Notes: generated by a model from the letters alone, not told the origin. 64,000 bases of DNA from Cephalotus follicularis (GCA_001972305.1 BDDD01000572.1:399912-463911), one strand, 5' to 3'. Numbered from the stretch's first letter, positions 22,521-35,138 are shown. Numbers and translations: made by a program.

Positions 22521-23331
22521 TCTCCTTGGTGAACTATTTAATTCTACCTTATTACATAATGCACCAGGCATTCATGGCCTTCATTTGGTCTGACAAATTC
22601 CCTGACCTTCCTCTTTAACCTCCATATGATTCTCCTCCAATGCTTACAAACTTTTAATAAAATAACATTTAAATTTAAAGAAGAGAACACAAATATAGGG
22701 AGAAGGTAATCCTATCCTAGAGAGGAATTAAAAATAAGGAATTATGGTGCACGTAGGCAACCTTATGACAAACCAAATAAAATTTAATAAAGCAAAATAA
22801 ACATCCACAAAAGAAGCCAAAAACTAAGTCAAGTCTCATGGCCTACCATCATGCATAAGACATCCAAAAAATATATCGAATATAAATTTTGAATAAACAC
22901 ACAACAAATTTAATTTTCGATGCCTAATCGAATAAAATGTGGCATAATACAATATAACTCCCATTAGATTAATTAAAATCCAGTATCCACAGGGATTAAA
23001 TATCGATAGTTCCAAACTGATATTAGTCTTGTCGAAAGCGGGGATGCTTTATCATAAGCGTCGGCGGATACTAGCTACGCGTCAGTGCGTGCGTCGATGC
23101 TTTGCGTCACCTTCTGCGCTTTAAACAAAGCATCGTAGTTTAAACCGATGCTTAAGGTTTCCGCCAACGCTTAACTTCAAACCGTCAATGTTTAACGTCT
23201 AACTGTCGACGGTTTACTTGAAACTGCGATGGTTAGACAGAACAGAACGACACCATGTCAAATACAACAACAAAAACAACCCAAAACAACCATCAAAAAC
23301 AAGAAACAAAGTCTATCTGGGCTTGACTAGT
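22521..23331 (-). other. Leader of element C, PBS-proximal part, with GTCGAC-type array
   Basis: The first 100 bases match the D1 and D2 leaders in reverse complement (TTCATTTGGTCTGAC; compare 52090-52140). A cluster of GCGTCGATGC/AACCGTCGACGG-like motifs lies at 23035-23230, next to the PBS. No gene is seen. Confidence 0.75.
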
Positions 23332-23345
23332 AGGCTCTGATAGCA
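23332..23345 (-). other. Primer binding site of element C
   Basis: On the minus strand this reads TGCTATCAGAGCCT, the initiator-Met PBS with one mismatch (C for G at the third base). It lies two bases from the LTR end CTTTCA. Confidence 0.85.
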
Positions 23346-23347
23346 GT

Positions 23348-24128
23348 TGAAAGAAAAGTAATAGGTTCATGGCCATTTTAGCTGTATAGGGTGTTCAAAT
23401 TTAATTTTCATCAAAGCAGGCTGCAAGCCTATGAACATCCTATAATCCAATTCCGTAAATGATCACAACCATCCTAGGATCGCTAACCAATTGTCGAATT
23501 AAACAAAACATCAACAAACATGCTTTACAAGTCATTGCTATGTCCAACAAAACAATAACTTGCATATAGAGAAGGTTAGAGATTATACCAAGCAACCAAA
23601 GTCCTTCCATCAAGAATCAGATCCAAAACTTCAAGCTGTAACTCAGGGACAAACAAGCCAGTCCAAGTCCTATATATCTAATCCTAGTGTAGGATGAATA
23701 TAGGAAGTATATAGCTTTTTGAAGTAACACACCACCTATAGAAATTATGGAGTAGTGTTAAGGATTGTGGTATTGGGCTTTTCTCTCTTCTCACTGTTTG
23801 TTCTCCAAGAACAAACCAGATGGCTCTATCTCTCTTTGGAAAAACATCCAGATTCTCCCACATTCTAATAGAACACATTCTCTCTTTCCTATTTTTATCA
23901 CCCAGTGTTTGATCCACAACACCATAAACCCAGCAATCAAGAAAACGTGTCAATGGATTTCATTCCCTAAATACAAATTCGGTTTCCCTTCCTTGGTGCC
24001 ATGACAACGTATGTTTCCAGTTCCAAAATGAATGACATATGGTGTATCCATATTCTATTACATGACTCACATAATGTCCAACAAAAAACGTGTTGTCTTT
24101 CAGCAACATCCAATAAGAGGAGAGAGAT
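23348..24128 (-). repeat. 5' LTR of element C, part 1
   Basis: It matches 9988-10265 joined to 13065-13520. It carries the empty site of solo LTR G1 near 23668. It is interrupted at GAGAT (24124-24128) by chromovirus G. Confidence 0.9.
24124..24128 (+). repeat. TSD GAGAT of chromovirus G
   Basis: GAGAT directly precedes TGTCACACC at 24129 and directly follows TTATTACA at 33842 (33843-33847). Joining the flanks restores the LTR sequence seen uninterrupted near 13520. Confidence 0.93.
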
Positions 24129-26827
24129 TGTCACACCCCGTCGTTCGGTTCCAATTAAGGACACAAGCATATATGGTGATATCAGAAAATAAAATAAAAT
24201 ATTCCAGCATTCCATTCAACAATTCAAATAATATAAGCGGAAGATTCAAGAAGCCGGAATATAAAATACAAGTCATCCGCACGCAGCCCATACTACGTGT
24301 AGGCACAATCCAACAACATCCTTATGCATAAGGAAAGTACAACGGTAACGGGGTATGAACCATTCATTACAAATACAGTACATCATAAAAATAACAACCT
24401 TAAGATAGAAAGAAACTCTCCAAAAGCTTCAGCAGCGCCCTCCAACATCTTCGCTTAATCTGAAATTGTAGGGGTTAGCCGTTGTCCTCACTTGGCTAAG
24501 TAGGAAGATAATGCATGCTAAGGAATATATGAATGCAACATGTATGACACATTTAAGTATTCCAATATATAAGCAAACATGCCAAGTGGCCATAGACAAT
24601 ACAATGCAAGAATATCGCACAAGGGTACAATCAATTCATACAGTGGTTTGGGTGTCACATGTCGCTAACTCCTAGCACCAACTGTGCACCACCTAACTAT
24701 CAACCTACACTCTGAAGATGATAGATAAGGTAACATTTACTACCGGCATTAGCGGGCAGTTTAACAATCAAGATCTGCGTTGCAGACAGTTTGGGTGGAT
24801 ACTCTAGCCAACTCCTGGCACATAGGACCACCTCCGTAGCCAATGATGTCTCTTATCACTCGACTAACAGGAATAACATAGACAATCAATTCAATCAATT
24901 CTGTTCAATAATAATATTACATATATTTAAAATATGTAATATAAAAGTTGTTTTCTTTAGAAACATTTAACAATTCATTGGTCGTACATCTCATAGGAGG
25001 AAAACGATATCAGTACAGTAGTGGTTCCCAGTTGGAGAACAAAACAGTAGGTACCTCTCATAGGAGGACAATCAGTAGTTCTTTTAACAATAAGCTTTCA
25101 TTTGAAAATGATAGTTGATATCATAAATGGTGCATATATCACTTAGTTGGTTCGATCATTGAAATATAAATGGTAGTGGTGTTAAATAACACCAAAACAG
25201 TATATACTAATATAACAGTAGCATATACAGCAACAATAGTAAAAGGCAGTAGCAATTCAAGGAATATAGTAAGGTAATTAGTATACCATAGTCATTCATG
25301 TGCCACTCTCACAAGGAGTGCATACATGTTTAGTTTCTGTAATGTAGTTGTATATAAGGCCAGGATTGATTGTTCTAATCATCCGTATAGAGGCCAAGTT
25401 AATTACATTTAAATTTAGGCCCAAACAGGACCTGTATAAGAATTTCAACCCAGGACAGTTGGTTGTTCTCAAGAACAGTCGGCTGTTTTGGTTGAGTAGT
25501 CGACTGTTTTCTCTTAACAGTCGACTGGATAGGTAGAGGAGTCGACTGTCATGAAGAACAGTCGACTGCTTTGCCCAGAAAATGCAGGCAGTAGCAGTTT
25601 ATGTGTTTCAAAGTCCAATTACTCACTTAAAAAACACATGCAATCAAACAGAAATTAAACATACATGATATGCATAATATATCTTCCAAGAACATGTCAT
25701 TACCCCTACCTCAATTGCTATCCCAAGATCAATTGGGTTTGATCTCTCTCTTTGAGTTTCCAAGGCTTTTTACCAACAAATCTTCCAATCTCAGCAGGAA
25801 TGATCTATACAATGCATGTTCGAAGGTTCAGTCATTTTGTTCAGTAGGTTTAACTAATTATCCAGCTACAATTGTTGTTCTAACAGTGGTTCATCAATAA
25901 TTCATTAAGTCTCAAAACTATCCTTTTACAACTTCTCTATGAACCTTGTGTCAAATCTATTTCAATCCCAGATTCATTGACCTTAAACGTGTGGACAGAA
26001 GATGGATATATATACGTAAGGGGAATCAGTATACATAATCTTGACAACTAACAACAACTATAATCCGAATTAGATTTATCAATAATTCCCTAAGCTTCAC
26101 ATCCATATTTCTTAACCCCTTTCATTACCATTTCTAACTTTTAGCATTATGGAAAGAAGACAGGTAAGCCATATGTGCTAAAGTTAATCTACAACTTCAA
26201 CCATAATCACAGATTGGAAGCTTACCAGGAATCAAGGCTTCAACTCCTTCTTTGAGCTCTAATCCTTGAACATGCAAGCTCCAATAATTCTCCAGCAAGC
26301 TCTCCTCTATCCTCAGTGTTTTCTAACACACAGTCAGCTCATGGACAGCTGATATAAAGCTCAGTTCGTGTCATTACTTTCCTTCCACATTTCCTCCTTC
26401 TCTCTCTCACATGTTCACTTCTTTCTCACTTTTCTCTTTTTCCACTTCTGTTTTGCAGGTTGCAGTTCTACAGAGAACATGCAAGCACTCCTTTTTTGCC
26501 TGCTCTGGAAACTGGTGACTTCGCAGAACACCTGTCCAGCATGCCTTGCCTCTGCCCTGTCTCAATTGCATGCGCAGACACCTGTTCTGTACCATTCTAG
26601 TCGACTGTCTTTAACAGGCAGTCGACTGTCACACCCCGCATCAGCCAGTCTACTATTCCCCTATGACAGTCGGCTGTCGATGGCTACTTTTGGTTATTTT
26701 AGGTTCATTTGCTTAATTTAAATTAACAACCACAATTCCGTATAATAATTGGACATTAAATTAAAGTAAGTGCTTATTTTATTCATCAAGAGTACAATAT
26801 ACACAGAATGAATTTGCGGTTATTACA
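24129..26827 (-). repeat. 3' LTR of chromovirus G
   Basis: The 2.7-kb LTR runs from TGTCACACCCCG to GCGGTTATTACA on the + strand. CAGTCGACTG clusters lie at 25455-25568 and 26599-26677. A 117-codon + strand frame (26368-26721) recurs in the other LTR (33383-33736) but is antisense to the element, low-complexity at its start and without a known domain. Confidence 0.93.
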
Positions 26828-26843
26828 TTCCCCCCTCCTTAAA
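26828..26843 (-). other. Polypurine tract of chromovirus G
   Basis: On the minus strand AAGGAGGGGGGAA lies immediately upstream of the 3' LTR start TGTAATAACCGC. Confidence 0.92.
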
Positions 26844-26868
26844 GAAAATTCGTCCTCGAATTTAGCCC

Positions 26869-28371
26869 TTACATTCTGAACAAGTGGGGAAATGTCTCCA
26901 TTATTTTGTCCTCACGATCCCACGTAGCTTCCCCTGCTCCGTGAAAACGCCACAGTACTTTTACCATAGGAATGGTCTTGTTCCTTAGTACCTTTTCCAT
27001 TCGATCCACTATCCTCGTCGGCCTATCCTCATAAGTCAATCTAGGGCTGATGAATCCAGGGTCGTAGCTCAATATGTGAGATGGGTCAGGCACGTATTTT
27101 CGTAGCATGGAAACATGAAATACATTATGCACATCTGACAAACTAGGCGGCAGGGCAATTTGATATGCTACCTCCCCCACTCTCTCCAGTATCTCGTAAG
27201 GTCCAATATACCTTGGGGCCAACTTCCCCTTGAGGCCAAAACGGTGTATCACTTTCGAAGGTGAGATCTTCAGGAAGACATGATCCCCCTTCTTGAATTC
27301 TAGCTTCCTTCTCTTGCTATCGGCATAACTCTTCTGCCGACTTTGTGCAGCTAGATGTCTCTTCTTGATTATTTCCACTTTATCAGTGGTCTCTTGTACC
27401 AAGTCCAGTCCCAGCACTTGTCTCTGACCTACCTCGTCCCAGCAAATAGGTGATCTGCACTTTCTCCCATATAAAGCTTCATTGGGAGCCATTCCAATGC
27501 TGGTGTGAAAACTGTTGTAGTAGGAGAACTCAATCAGAGCCAGAAGATCCTCCCAACTCCCAGCAAAATCAATCATGCAAGCCCGTAACATATCCTCCAG
27601 AGTCTGAATAGTACGCTCGGACTGCCCGTCAGTCTGTGGGTGGAATGCAGTGCTAAAGTTCAAGGTTATTCCCATCGCTATTTAGAACTTCTTCCAGAAC
27701 CTTGAAGTAAATCTAGCATCTCGGTCGCAGACAATACTGACCGGCACCCCATGCAATCTCACTATCTCCCGGATATACAATCGAGCAAGCTTCTCGATAG
27801 AATACGTCATGTTCATCGGAAGGAAGTGAGCAGACTTAGTAAGTCTGTCCACTACTACCCACACTGCCTCATGCTGATTTCGTGACCTCGGTAATCCTGA
27901 CACGAAGTCCATGGTCACATGCTCCCATTTCCATTCAACCACTGGTAACGATTATAGCAGTCCCTCCGGTTTCTGATGTTCAGCCTTCACACTCTGGCAA
28001 GTCAAACATCTCGCTACATATTCAGCAATCTCCCGTTTCATACCACTCCGCCAGTAGTTCTTTTTCAGGTCGTGCCACATCTTGGAACTTCCAGGGTGAA
28101 CACTGTATTTGGACTTGTGAGCTTGTTGCAGTAGCTCATTATTGATGCTCTCATCATTCGGAACACATATCCTCCCTCGGAACCTCAATATGCCATTAGT
28201 ATGAATGGAGAACTCAGAATCAGTGTCTAGGTTCTCACAAATACTCCACAATTTAGAATCACCATACTGAGCAGTCAGAATACGCTCCAGAAGTTTCGGT
28301 TGTGCTCTCAGACTTGCCACAATAACTCCACGAGAAACCATGAACGGAATCCATCTCTGAAATTCCTCCAA
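26869..28371 (-). pseudogene. Chromovirus G pol: integrase with C-terminal chromodomain-like segment
   Basis: Three minus-strand frames, 27952-28371, 27682-27942 and 26869-27675, join in order. They are separated by stops near 27949 and 27679, each of which could come from a single C-to-T change in a Gln codon. The first ends with CLTCQSVKAEHQKPEGLL, the second half of the HHCC zinc finger. The core has MDFVSGLP, then [15 protein letters not shown], then HPQTDGQSERTIQTLEDMLR, so the DDE positions appear present. The C-terminal part has the GPF/Y-like block (RYIGPYEIL), then VDRMEKVLRNKTIPMVKVLW and WDREDKI, a chromodomain-like segment typical of Del/Tekay. That domain is thought to guide insertion to heterochromatin. 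Confidence 0.9.
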
Positions 28372-28380
28372 TAGCTTCCA

Positions 28381-29365
28381 CTATGAAACCATTGCTCCAG
28401 CAATCATTGCCTTGCGACTCAGTGCATCAGCCACTACATTCGCCTTTCCAGGGTGGTATTGAATGTTGCAGTTGTAGTCATTAAAGAATTCCACCCATCG
28501 CCTCTGTATCATGTTGAGCTCCTTCTGGGAAAACAAATACTTCAAACTCTTATGGTCAGTAAAGATCTCAAACTGAGCACCATAGAGGTAGTGCCTCCAT
28601 TTCTGCAAAGCAAACACTATGGCTGCCAACTCAAGATCGTGTACGGGATAATTTTCCTCGTACGGCTTTAACTTCCTTGACGCGTATGCAATCACCCTGC
28701 CATGTTGCATAAGTACGCATCAAAATCCTTTCCCAGAAGCATCAGTGTAGACAGTGAAACCCTCATTTCCATCCGGTAATGCCAATACTGGAGCCGAAAT
28801 CAACTGACTCTTCAACTCTTGGAAACTTTCCTCATAGGAATCATCCCACACAAAACTTGATTCCTTCTGAGTCAACTGTGTCAGTGGTGTAGCAAGCTTC
28901 GAAAATCCCTTGATGAACCTTCGATAATAGCCAGCCAATCCCAAGAAACTACGGACCTCTGTAACATTCCTCGGTTGGGGCCAATCAACAATACTCTCTA
29001 TCTTCGAAGGATCCACTGACAATCCTTCACTTGACACAATGTGACCTAGGAAAGTCACATGATCCAGCCAAAATCCGCACTTGCTGAATTTGGCATATAA
29101 CTGTTCCTACCGTAGTGTCTGTAATACAATTCTCAAATGTTGCATGTGTTCCTCAATGCTCTTCGAATAAATCAGGATGTCATCTACGAATATAATGACA
29201 AACTGGTCAAGATAAGGTTGGAACACTTTGTTCATCAGACACATAAAGGCTGCAGGAGCATTGGTCAAACCAAACGGTAGTATAAAAAATTCGTAATGCC
29301 CATATCTAGTTCAAAATGCGGTTTTCTCCACATCACCCTCTCTGATCCTCCACTGATGATAACCT
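28381..29365 (-). pseudogene. Chromovirus G pol: reverse transcriptase end and RNase H
   Basis: This continues the RT of the next segment in element sense. The active site reads [12 protein letters not shown] (near 29170-29200) and is intact. Stops interrupt the stretch near 29310 and 29110. The frame 28720-29058 gives [16 protein letters not shown] and the connection domain to [11 protein letters not shown]. The frame 28381-28710 continues the RNase H with [32 protein letters not shown] and [11 protein letters not shown], so the four acidic residues are present. A stop (28717-28719) separates the two RNase H parts. Confidence 0.9.
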
Positions 29366-29369
29366 GTTC

Positions 29370-30257
29370 TTAGGTCAAGTTGGAGAATATAGTTGAGCCT
29401 TGCAATTGGTTGAACAACTCCTCAATATGTGGCAGAGGATACTTGTTCTTCACCATTACTTGATTTAGTAGCCTGTAGTCAATGCATAACCGCATCGATC
29501 CATCCCTCTTTTTCACAAATAGAACCGGTGCTCCCCACGGCGATACACTCGGTCTGATAAAGCCCTTGTCAAGGTAATCCTGCAGTTGGATCTTCAACTC
29601 CTTCAGTTTAGCAGGAGCCATTCGGTACGGTGCCCTGGATATAGGAGCAGTCCCAGGCAACAGCTCAATACTGAACTCTATATCCCTCTTCGGTGGTAAC
29701 GAAGTGAGTTCATCTGGAAATACATCAGGAAATTCACATACAACAGGAATTTGTTCAATACTGGGCGTACCTTTCATATGATCAACCACATACGCCAAAT
29801 AGCCTTCGCATCCTTGCTTGAGATACTTCTGTGCTCGAGTATATGAAATGATCAGAGCAGAAACATTCTTCTCTCCGATAAACTTGTACTCAGTCCCATC
29901 TTGAAGATAAAAAGTCATCATCTTGTTGTAGCATTCCACACAAGCATGAGGAGCATATAGCCAGTCCATCCCCAAGATTACATCAAACTCCCGGATAGGT
30001 AACACTATCAAGTCAGCAGATAACTGGATCCCCGCTACCATGATCTTACAATCTTTCATAACAGTGTCAGATAGAAGACAAGTACCCGCAGGAGTACTCA
30101 CCTCCAATACATAAGTTAATCTAGATGTAAAACCATGCAAATTACGAGCAAATTCAGATGCAATGAATGAATGCGTCACACCAGGGTCAATCAATACATG
30201 AGCTAGTATGCCAAATATATAAATAGTACCTCCCATAACAGTAGTAGATTCTGGCAC
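29370..30257 (-). pseudogene. Chromovirus G protease and N-terminal reverse transcriptase
   Basis: A 295-codon minus-strand frame. Residues about 8-120 are a retropepsin-like domain whose active site reads [12 protein letters not shown]. The family has D-S-G, so Ser is replaced by Pro, which should damage catalysis. The flap-side motif [10 protein letters not shown] is present. From about residue 190 the RT begins ([20 protein letters not shown], then [20 protein letters not shown], then CIDYRLLNQ, then [13 protein letters not shown]). The frame ends near SNLT, after which RT continues in 28381-29365. Confidence 0.9.
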
Positions 30258-30359
30258 ATCATCTTTAGATAAGGTCTAGACCCTACCTTTCACAATCCCT
30301 TTCCCTGTGTCCTTTCACGGTTGAGCAGCCACAACACTGCCACTAGCATCCGCACTACC

Positions 30360-31426
30360 ATTTTTGCCACGTGCTTGATCCCTCATCATCAGACAATTAT
30401 TCAGCATGTGGTCCTGTGAACCACATCTCAAGCATCTCCCCATCTTTTTCCAGCACTCGGTCTCATCATGATTCGGACGATCGCAAAAAGCACATCCACC
30501 TGTATTCTGTTGGCTGTTTCGGCTAGGGGTTCTTGATCGTGAGTTTCTGCGTCGAGAACCTCCTTTACCTCTGTTGTCAGACTTTGTTGACCTAGCAGGA
30601 TTATTACTCCCCTACCCCTGTGACTGTGCAGCCCTTGGTTTATTAGTATGAGACCTCTCTGCTCTCCATTCATCCGCATCTGCCTCCAGAATCTTCGCTC
30701 TCTCAGTAACATCTACAAAAGAGGTCAGCTGTAACATCAACAGTTTAGACCTGATGTCCGGTCGAAGGCCTTTTAGAAACCTTTGGATCATCCGTGATTC
30801 ACCCTCCACAAGATAAGGTGTATGTCTTGCCAGTTCCACAAATCTGATCTGGTACTGAGCTACCGTCATATCCCCTTGACGTAACTCCATCAGTTCAGTC
30901 TCCCTCCGGTCACGTTCTATTTGTGGCACATAAGCTGCAAGGAACTCAGACTGAAATCTGTCCCAAGTCCTGTCAAATCCACGAGATTCCCATTTTGCTT
31001 CGATCCTTTCCCACCAGTAAGTAGCCTCGCCCCATAAGCGGTACACTCCAGGGCAGCAAATATCTTCTCCAAGTCTCTAATCCATTGTTCGGCTACAGAA
31101 GCATTTAGCTCACCATTGAATGTCGGAGGATTCTGTCTCATGAATCACTCCAGATCTCGGCCAAATCCACCGGTATGGCAAGCTTCTGGAGCCTGATGAT
31201 AGGTCCGGTTCGCCTCGTACATTTGCCGAATCTGTTCCATGTTCGCCGCATTAGCTTGCATCTGTTGTTGAAAGAGGTCAGCCATGCGGTCAAAGTGACA
31301 CCTCTCATCATGCGCTGGAGGTATATTCACTCCTTCGTTGACTGCCGGGTCATTTCCAGGTACCGGCGGTGCATTGACTCCTTCGTCGGCTCTACGCCTT
31401 CCTCTTCTTCCTCTCCGCAGGTCCAT
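30360..31426 (-). pseudogene. Chromovirus G gag with two zinc knuckles
   Basis: Gag probably starts at Met 31426 (MDLRRGRRGRRRADEG, basic); an upstream in-frame Met at 31471 is less likely. A stop at 31142-31144 sits before FMRQNPPTFNGELN, where the family usually has Arg. A frameshift near 31040 leads into the frame 30612-31046 (YWWERIEAKWESRG, FQSEFLAAYVP), the core retrotransposon gag domain. Near 30387-30496 another frame gives CAFCDRPNHDETEC and CLRCGSQDHMLNNC, two intact CX2CX4HX4C knuckles. Two knuckles rather than one is worth noting. Gag would assemble the particle and bind RNA. Confidence 0.88.
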
Positions 31427-31514
31427 TTGGTTTCCTATATGGAATGACATAATCATTAGGAAACAATCCACTCAATTTCTGAGAAACTTATCCCAGCTAG
31501 GATATATGGAATAT

Positions 31515-31526
31515 GCTCTGATACCA
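31515..31526 (-). other. Primer binding site of chromovirus G
   Basis: On the minus strand this reads TGGTATCAGAGC, a perfect initiator-Met tRNA PBS, four bases after the LTR end GTGTGACA. Confidence 0.93.
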
Positions 31527-31530
31527 TGCT

Positions 31531-33842
31531 TGTCACACCCCATCGTTCGGTTCCAATTAAGGACACAAGCATATATGGTGATATCAAAAAATAATATATA
31601 ATATTCCAGCATTCCATTCAACAATTCAAAGAATATAAGCGGAAGCATTCAAGAAGCCGGAATATAAAATACAAGTCATCCGCACGCAGCCCATACTACG
31701 TGAGGCACAATCCAACAATATCCTTATGCATAAGGAAAGTACAACGATAACGGGGTATGAACCGTTCATTACAAATACAGTACATCATAAAAATAACATC
31801 CTTAAGATAGAAAGAAGCTCTCCAAAAGCTTCAGCAGCGCCCTCCAACGTCTTCGCTTAATTTGAAATTGTAGGGGTTAGCCGTTGTCGTCACTTGGCTA
31901 AGTAGGAAGATAATGCATGCTAAGGAATATATGAATGCAACATGTATGACATTTTATATTAAAATAACATTTAAGTATTCCAATATATAAGCAACCATGC
32001 CAAGTGGCCATAGACAATACAATGCAAGAATACCGCACAAGGGTACAATCAATTCATACAGTGGTTTGGGTGTCACATGTCGCTAGGTACCTCTCATAGG
32101 AGGAAAATCAGTAGTTCTTTTAACAATAAGCTTTCATTTGAAAATGATAGTTGATATCATAAATGGTGCATGTAGCACTTAGTTGTTTCGATCATTGAAA
32201 TATAAATGGAAGTGGTGTTAAATAACACCAAAACAGTATATACTAATATAACAGTAGCATAAACAGCAACAATAGTAAAAGGCAGTAGCAATTCAAGGAA
32301 TTTAGTAAGGTAAATAGTATACCATAGTCATTCATGTGCCACTCTCACAAGGAGTGCATACATGTTTAGTTTCTGTAATGTAGTTGTATATAAGGCCAGG
32401 ATTGATTGTTCTAATCATCCGTATAGAGGCCAAGTTAATTACATTTAAATTTAGGCCCAAACAGGACCTGTATCAGAATTTTAACCCAGGACAGTCGGCT
32501 GTTCTCAAGAACGGTCGGCTGTTTTGGTTGAGTAGTCGACTGTTTTCTCTTAAGAGTCGACTGTCATGAAGAACAGTCGACTGCTTTGCCCAGAAAATGC
32601 AGGCAGTAGCAATTTATGTGTTTCAAAGTCCAATTACTCACTTAAACAACACATGCAATCAAACAGAAATTAAACATACATGATATGCATAATATATCTT
32701 CCAAGAACATGTCATTACCCCTACCTCAATTGCTATCCCAAGATCAATTGGGTTTGATCTCTCTCTTTGAATTTCCAAGGCTTTTTACAAACAAATCTTC
32801 CAATCTCAACAAGAATGATCTATACAATGCATGTTCGAAGGTTCAGTCAGTTTGTTCAGTAGGTTTAACTAATTATCCAGCTACAATTGTTGTTCTAACA
32901 GTGGTTCATCAATAATTCATTAAGTCTCAAAACTATCCTTTAACAACTTCTCTATGAACCTTGTGTCAAATCTATTTCAATCCCAGAGTCATTGACCTTA
33001 AACGTGTGGACAGAAGATGGATATATATATGTAAGGGGAATCAGTATACATAATCTTGACAACTAACAACAACTATAATCCGAATTAGAATTATAAAAAA
33101 TTCCCTAAGCTTCACATCCATATTTATTAACCCCTTTCATTACCATTTCTAACTTTTAGCATTATGGAAAGAAGACAGGTAAGCCATATGTGCTAAAGTT
33201 AATCTACAACTTCAACCATAATCACAGATTGGAAGCTTACCAGGAATCAAGGCTTCAACTCCTTCTTTGAGCTCTAATCCTTGAACATGCAATCTCCAAC
33301 AATTCTCCAGCAAGCTCTCCTCTATCCTCAGTGTTTTCTAACACACAGTCAGCTCATGGACAGCTGATATAAAGCTCAGTTCGTGTCATTACTTTCCTTC
33401 CACATTTCCTCCTTTTCTCTCACACATGTTCACTTCTTTCTCACTTTTCTCTTCTTCCATTTCTGTTTTGCAGGTTGCAGGTCTGCAGAGAACATGCAAG
33501 CACTCCTTTTTTGCATGCTCTGGGAGCTGGTGACTTCACATAACACCTGTCTAGCATGCCTTGCCTCTGCCCTCTCTCACTTACATGCGCAGACACCTAA
33601 TTTGTACCATTCCAGTCGACTGTCTTCAACAGGCAGTCGACTGTCACACCCCGCATCAGCCAGTCGACTTTTCCCCTGTGACAGTCGGCTGTCGATGGCT
33701 GCTTTTGGTTATTTTAGGTTCATTTGCTTAATTTAAATTAACAACCACAATTCCGTATAATAATTGGACATTAAATTCAAGTAAGTGCATATTTTATTCA
33801 TCAATAGTACAATATACACAGAATGAATTTGCGGTTATTACA
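31531..33842 (-). repeat. 5' LTR of chromovirus G, shortened by deletions
   Basis: It matches 24129-26827 but is about 390 bases shorter. The main gap joins GTCGCTA directly to GGTACCTCTC at about 32085, skipping the equivalent of about 24667-25050. A second gap of about 23 bases removes part of the palindrome cluster near 32560. Remaining clusters lie at 32490-32583 and 33612-33692. Confidence 0.92.
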
Positions 33843-33847
33843 GAGAT

Positions 33848-35138
33848 AGAGATAGAGAATTATAATCCAATTATGCTTTAATACCATAATCCTACTAATG
33901 TGTTATGTCAACAAATTAGTCACCTAACACATTATTACATCGCAATATAACATGTTCCATCACACGTTATAATACTATATGATATATATCCCATACATAT
34001 CATCGTCAAGTAGGACCTGAAAACCTGGAATAAAATCGGTAACGAATATGGTATGTTACTATGATGCCCTGCACTTAAGTAAACTTACCATAAATAGTCC
34101 CCGACTATTTTAAGGCCCTGAAACTACGACCACCATATTCCAGGTGTGTAAATTAATTCCTGATTAATTTTCACAAATTATGTCTGCTTTTGACACATAA
34201 GATACTTTATTCGTACAACAGTTTCCGTGTACTATAATCCCTCCTCATCCTCGGCTTCGATCATGACCTAGGTAAGCATACGTGTCAACCATACATTTTC
34301 TGGTATCTATAAATCTGTAATTACCATCAAGACTATCGACAAGCCATTCCATAGTCTCGAGGTTCCAACTCGTCATAACCTGGCCAGGTATTTCAAAGTC
34401 CACAATGAATACAGATACTATAGAGCCAATCACCCTAACATCAGGTGTGACGATTCCTTGTTGTGAACTCACTTACATTCACATAAATCCTGCAAGACCC
34501 AAAAGCTACCTATTTGCCAGTCCCGCGAAAGAATTGGGTAGGGCAGAAATCAAAGTCAGGCAATCTCTATGCAATGTAGAGTAACCGCTCATGTCTATGG
34601 ATTAGACAAGTCCATCAAAGAGCTTGCTAGACTTGTAAAGCCTATACACCACTGTCTAAGATGGGAAACTCTACTGACACAGGATATGTGACCATTCAAT
34701 TAGAATTCACATGGTGGGTCAAGTTCAGTGTACATGCTCCTAGCACGCACCCCGTATTAGCTTTAGGGTCCTACCAAAGTGGCAATGAGATACTCCACTC
34801 TCCCATTCGCGAGAGCAAGCATAATACGGCAAGTCTATCAGGTTCACTAATGCCTGAAATAAGTGAACCTCTGACTTGGAACAGTTTAGTCACAGGGAAT
34901 AAGGAAGTCGCTCTCTTAGCCCCCGGCTCGACAACCAATCATTTGATGTGACAGGGCACCATATTTGTAAGCAAGTAATATGCTTCAATTTTTTGATAAA
35001 ACATATATAGAGAATGCCATTAATAAAATGTAATTTGCACAAGGTAACATGAAATGGATAAGACTGTTTATAATATGAGCAGAGTACAAGTACATCCAGT
35101 CACTTTATGGCTTGACAGGTCCCACTCTCTCTAACACA
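33848..35138 (-). repeat. 5' LTR of element C, part 2
   Basis: It continues after chromovirus G and matches 13525-14804 with scattered differences. The end shared with the left LTR is CTCTCTAACA (35136), followed by CA and then the CAAAT duplication. No gene is supported. Confidence 0.88.

Larger units (their letters stand above)
24129..33842 (-). mobile_element. Ty3/gypsy chromovirus G (Tekay/Del-like), full length, decayed
   Basis: A 9.7-kb element flanked by a perfect GAGAT TSD. In element sense (minus strand) it has a 5' LTR (31531-33842), PBS, gag, PR, RT, RNase H, integrase with a C-terminal chromodomain-like segment, PPT and a 3' LTR (24129-26827). Domain order and the chromodomain at the end of pol point to the Tekay/Del chromovirus lineage. 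The LTRs differ at about 2 of 120 bases in one aligned stretch, so it is younger than its host element C. It cannot move by itself because gag and pol carry several stops and frameshifts. Confidence 0.93.
9988..35138 (-). mobile_element. Ty1/copia element C, carrying three nested insertions
   Basis: This is a minus-strand copia element. Its 3' LTR is 9988-10265 plus 13065-14804, gag-pol is 14850-18543, the leader is 18544-19359 plus 22521-23331, and its 5' LTR is 23348-24128 plus 33848-35138. A PPT adjoins the left LTR and a near-exact PBS adjoins the right one. Solo LTR G1, solo LTR H and chromovirus G interrupt it, each with its own TSD. With those removed it is about 9.5 kb. Its LTRs differ at about one base in ten over the first 120 bases, more than the G LTRs, which agrees with the nesting order. 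The copia lineage is not assigned with confidence (Tork/Angela-like). Confidence 0.88.

Noticed and set aside
26368..33736. 117-codon frames in both G LTRs (26368-26721 and 33383-33736)
   Set aside because: Same LTR sequence in two copies, antisense to the element, different length in G1 (97 codons at 12451) and no recognisable motif beyond low-complexity Phe/Ser/Leu.
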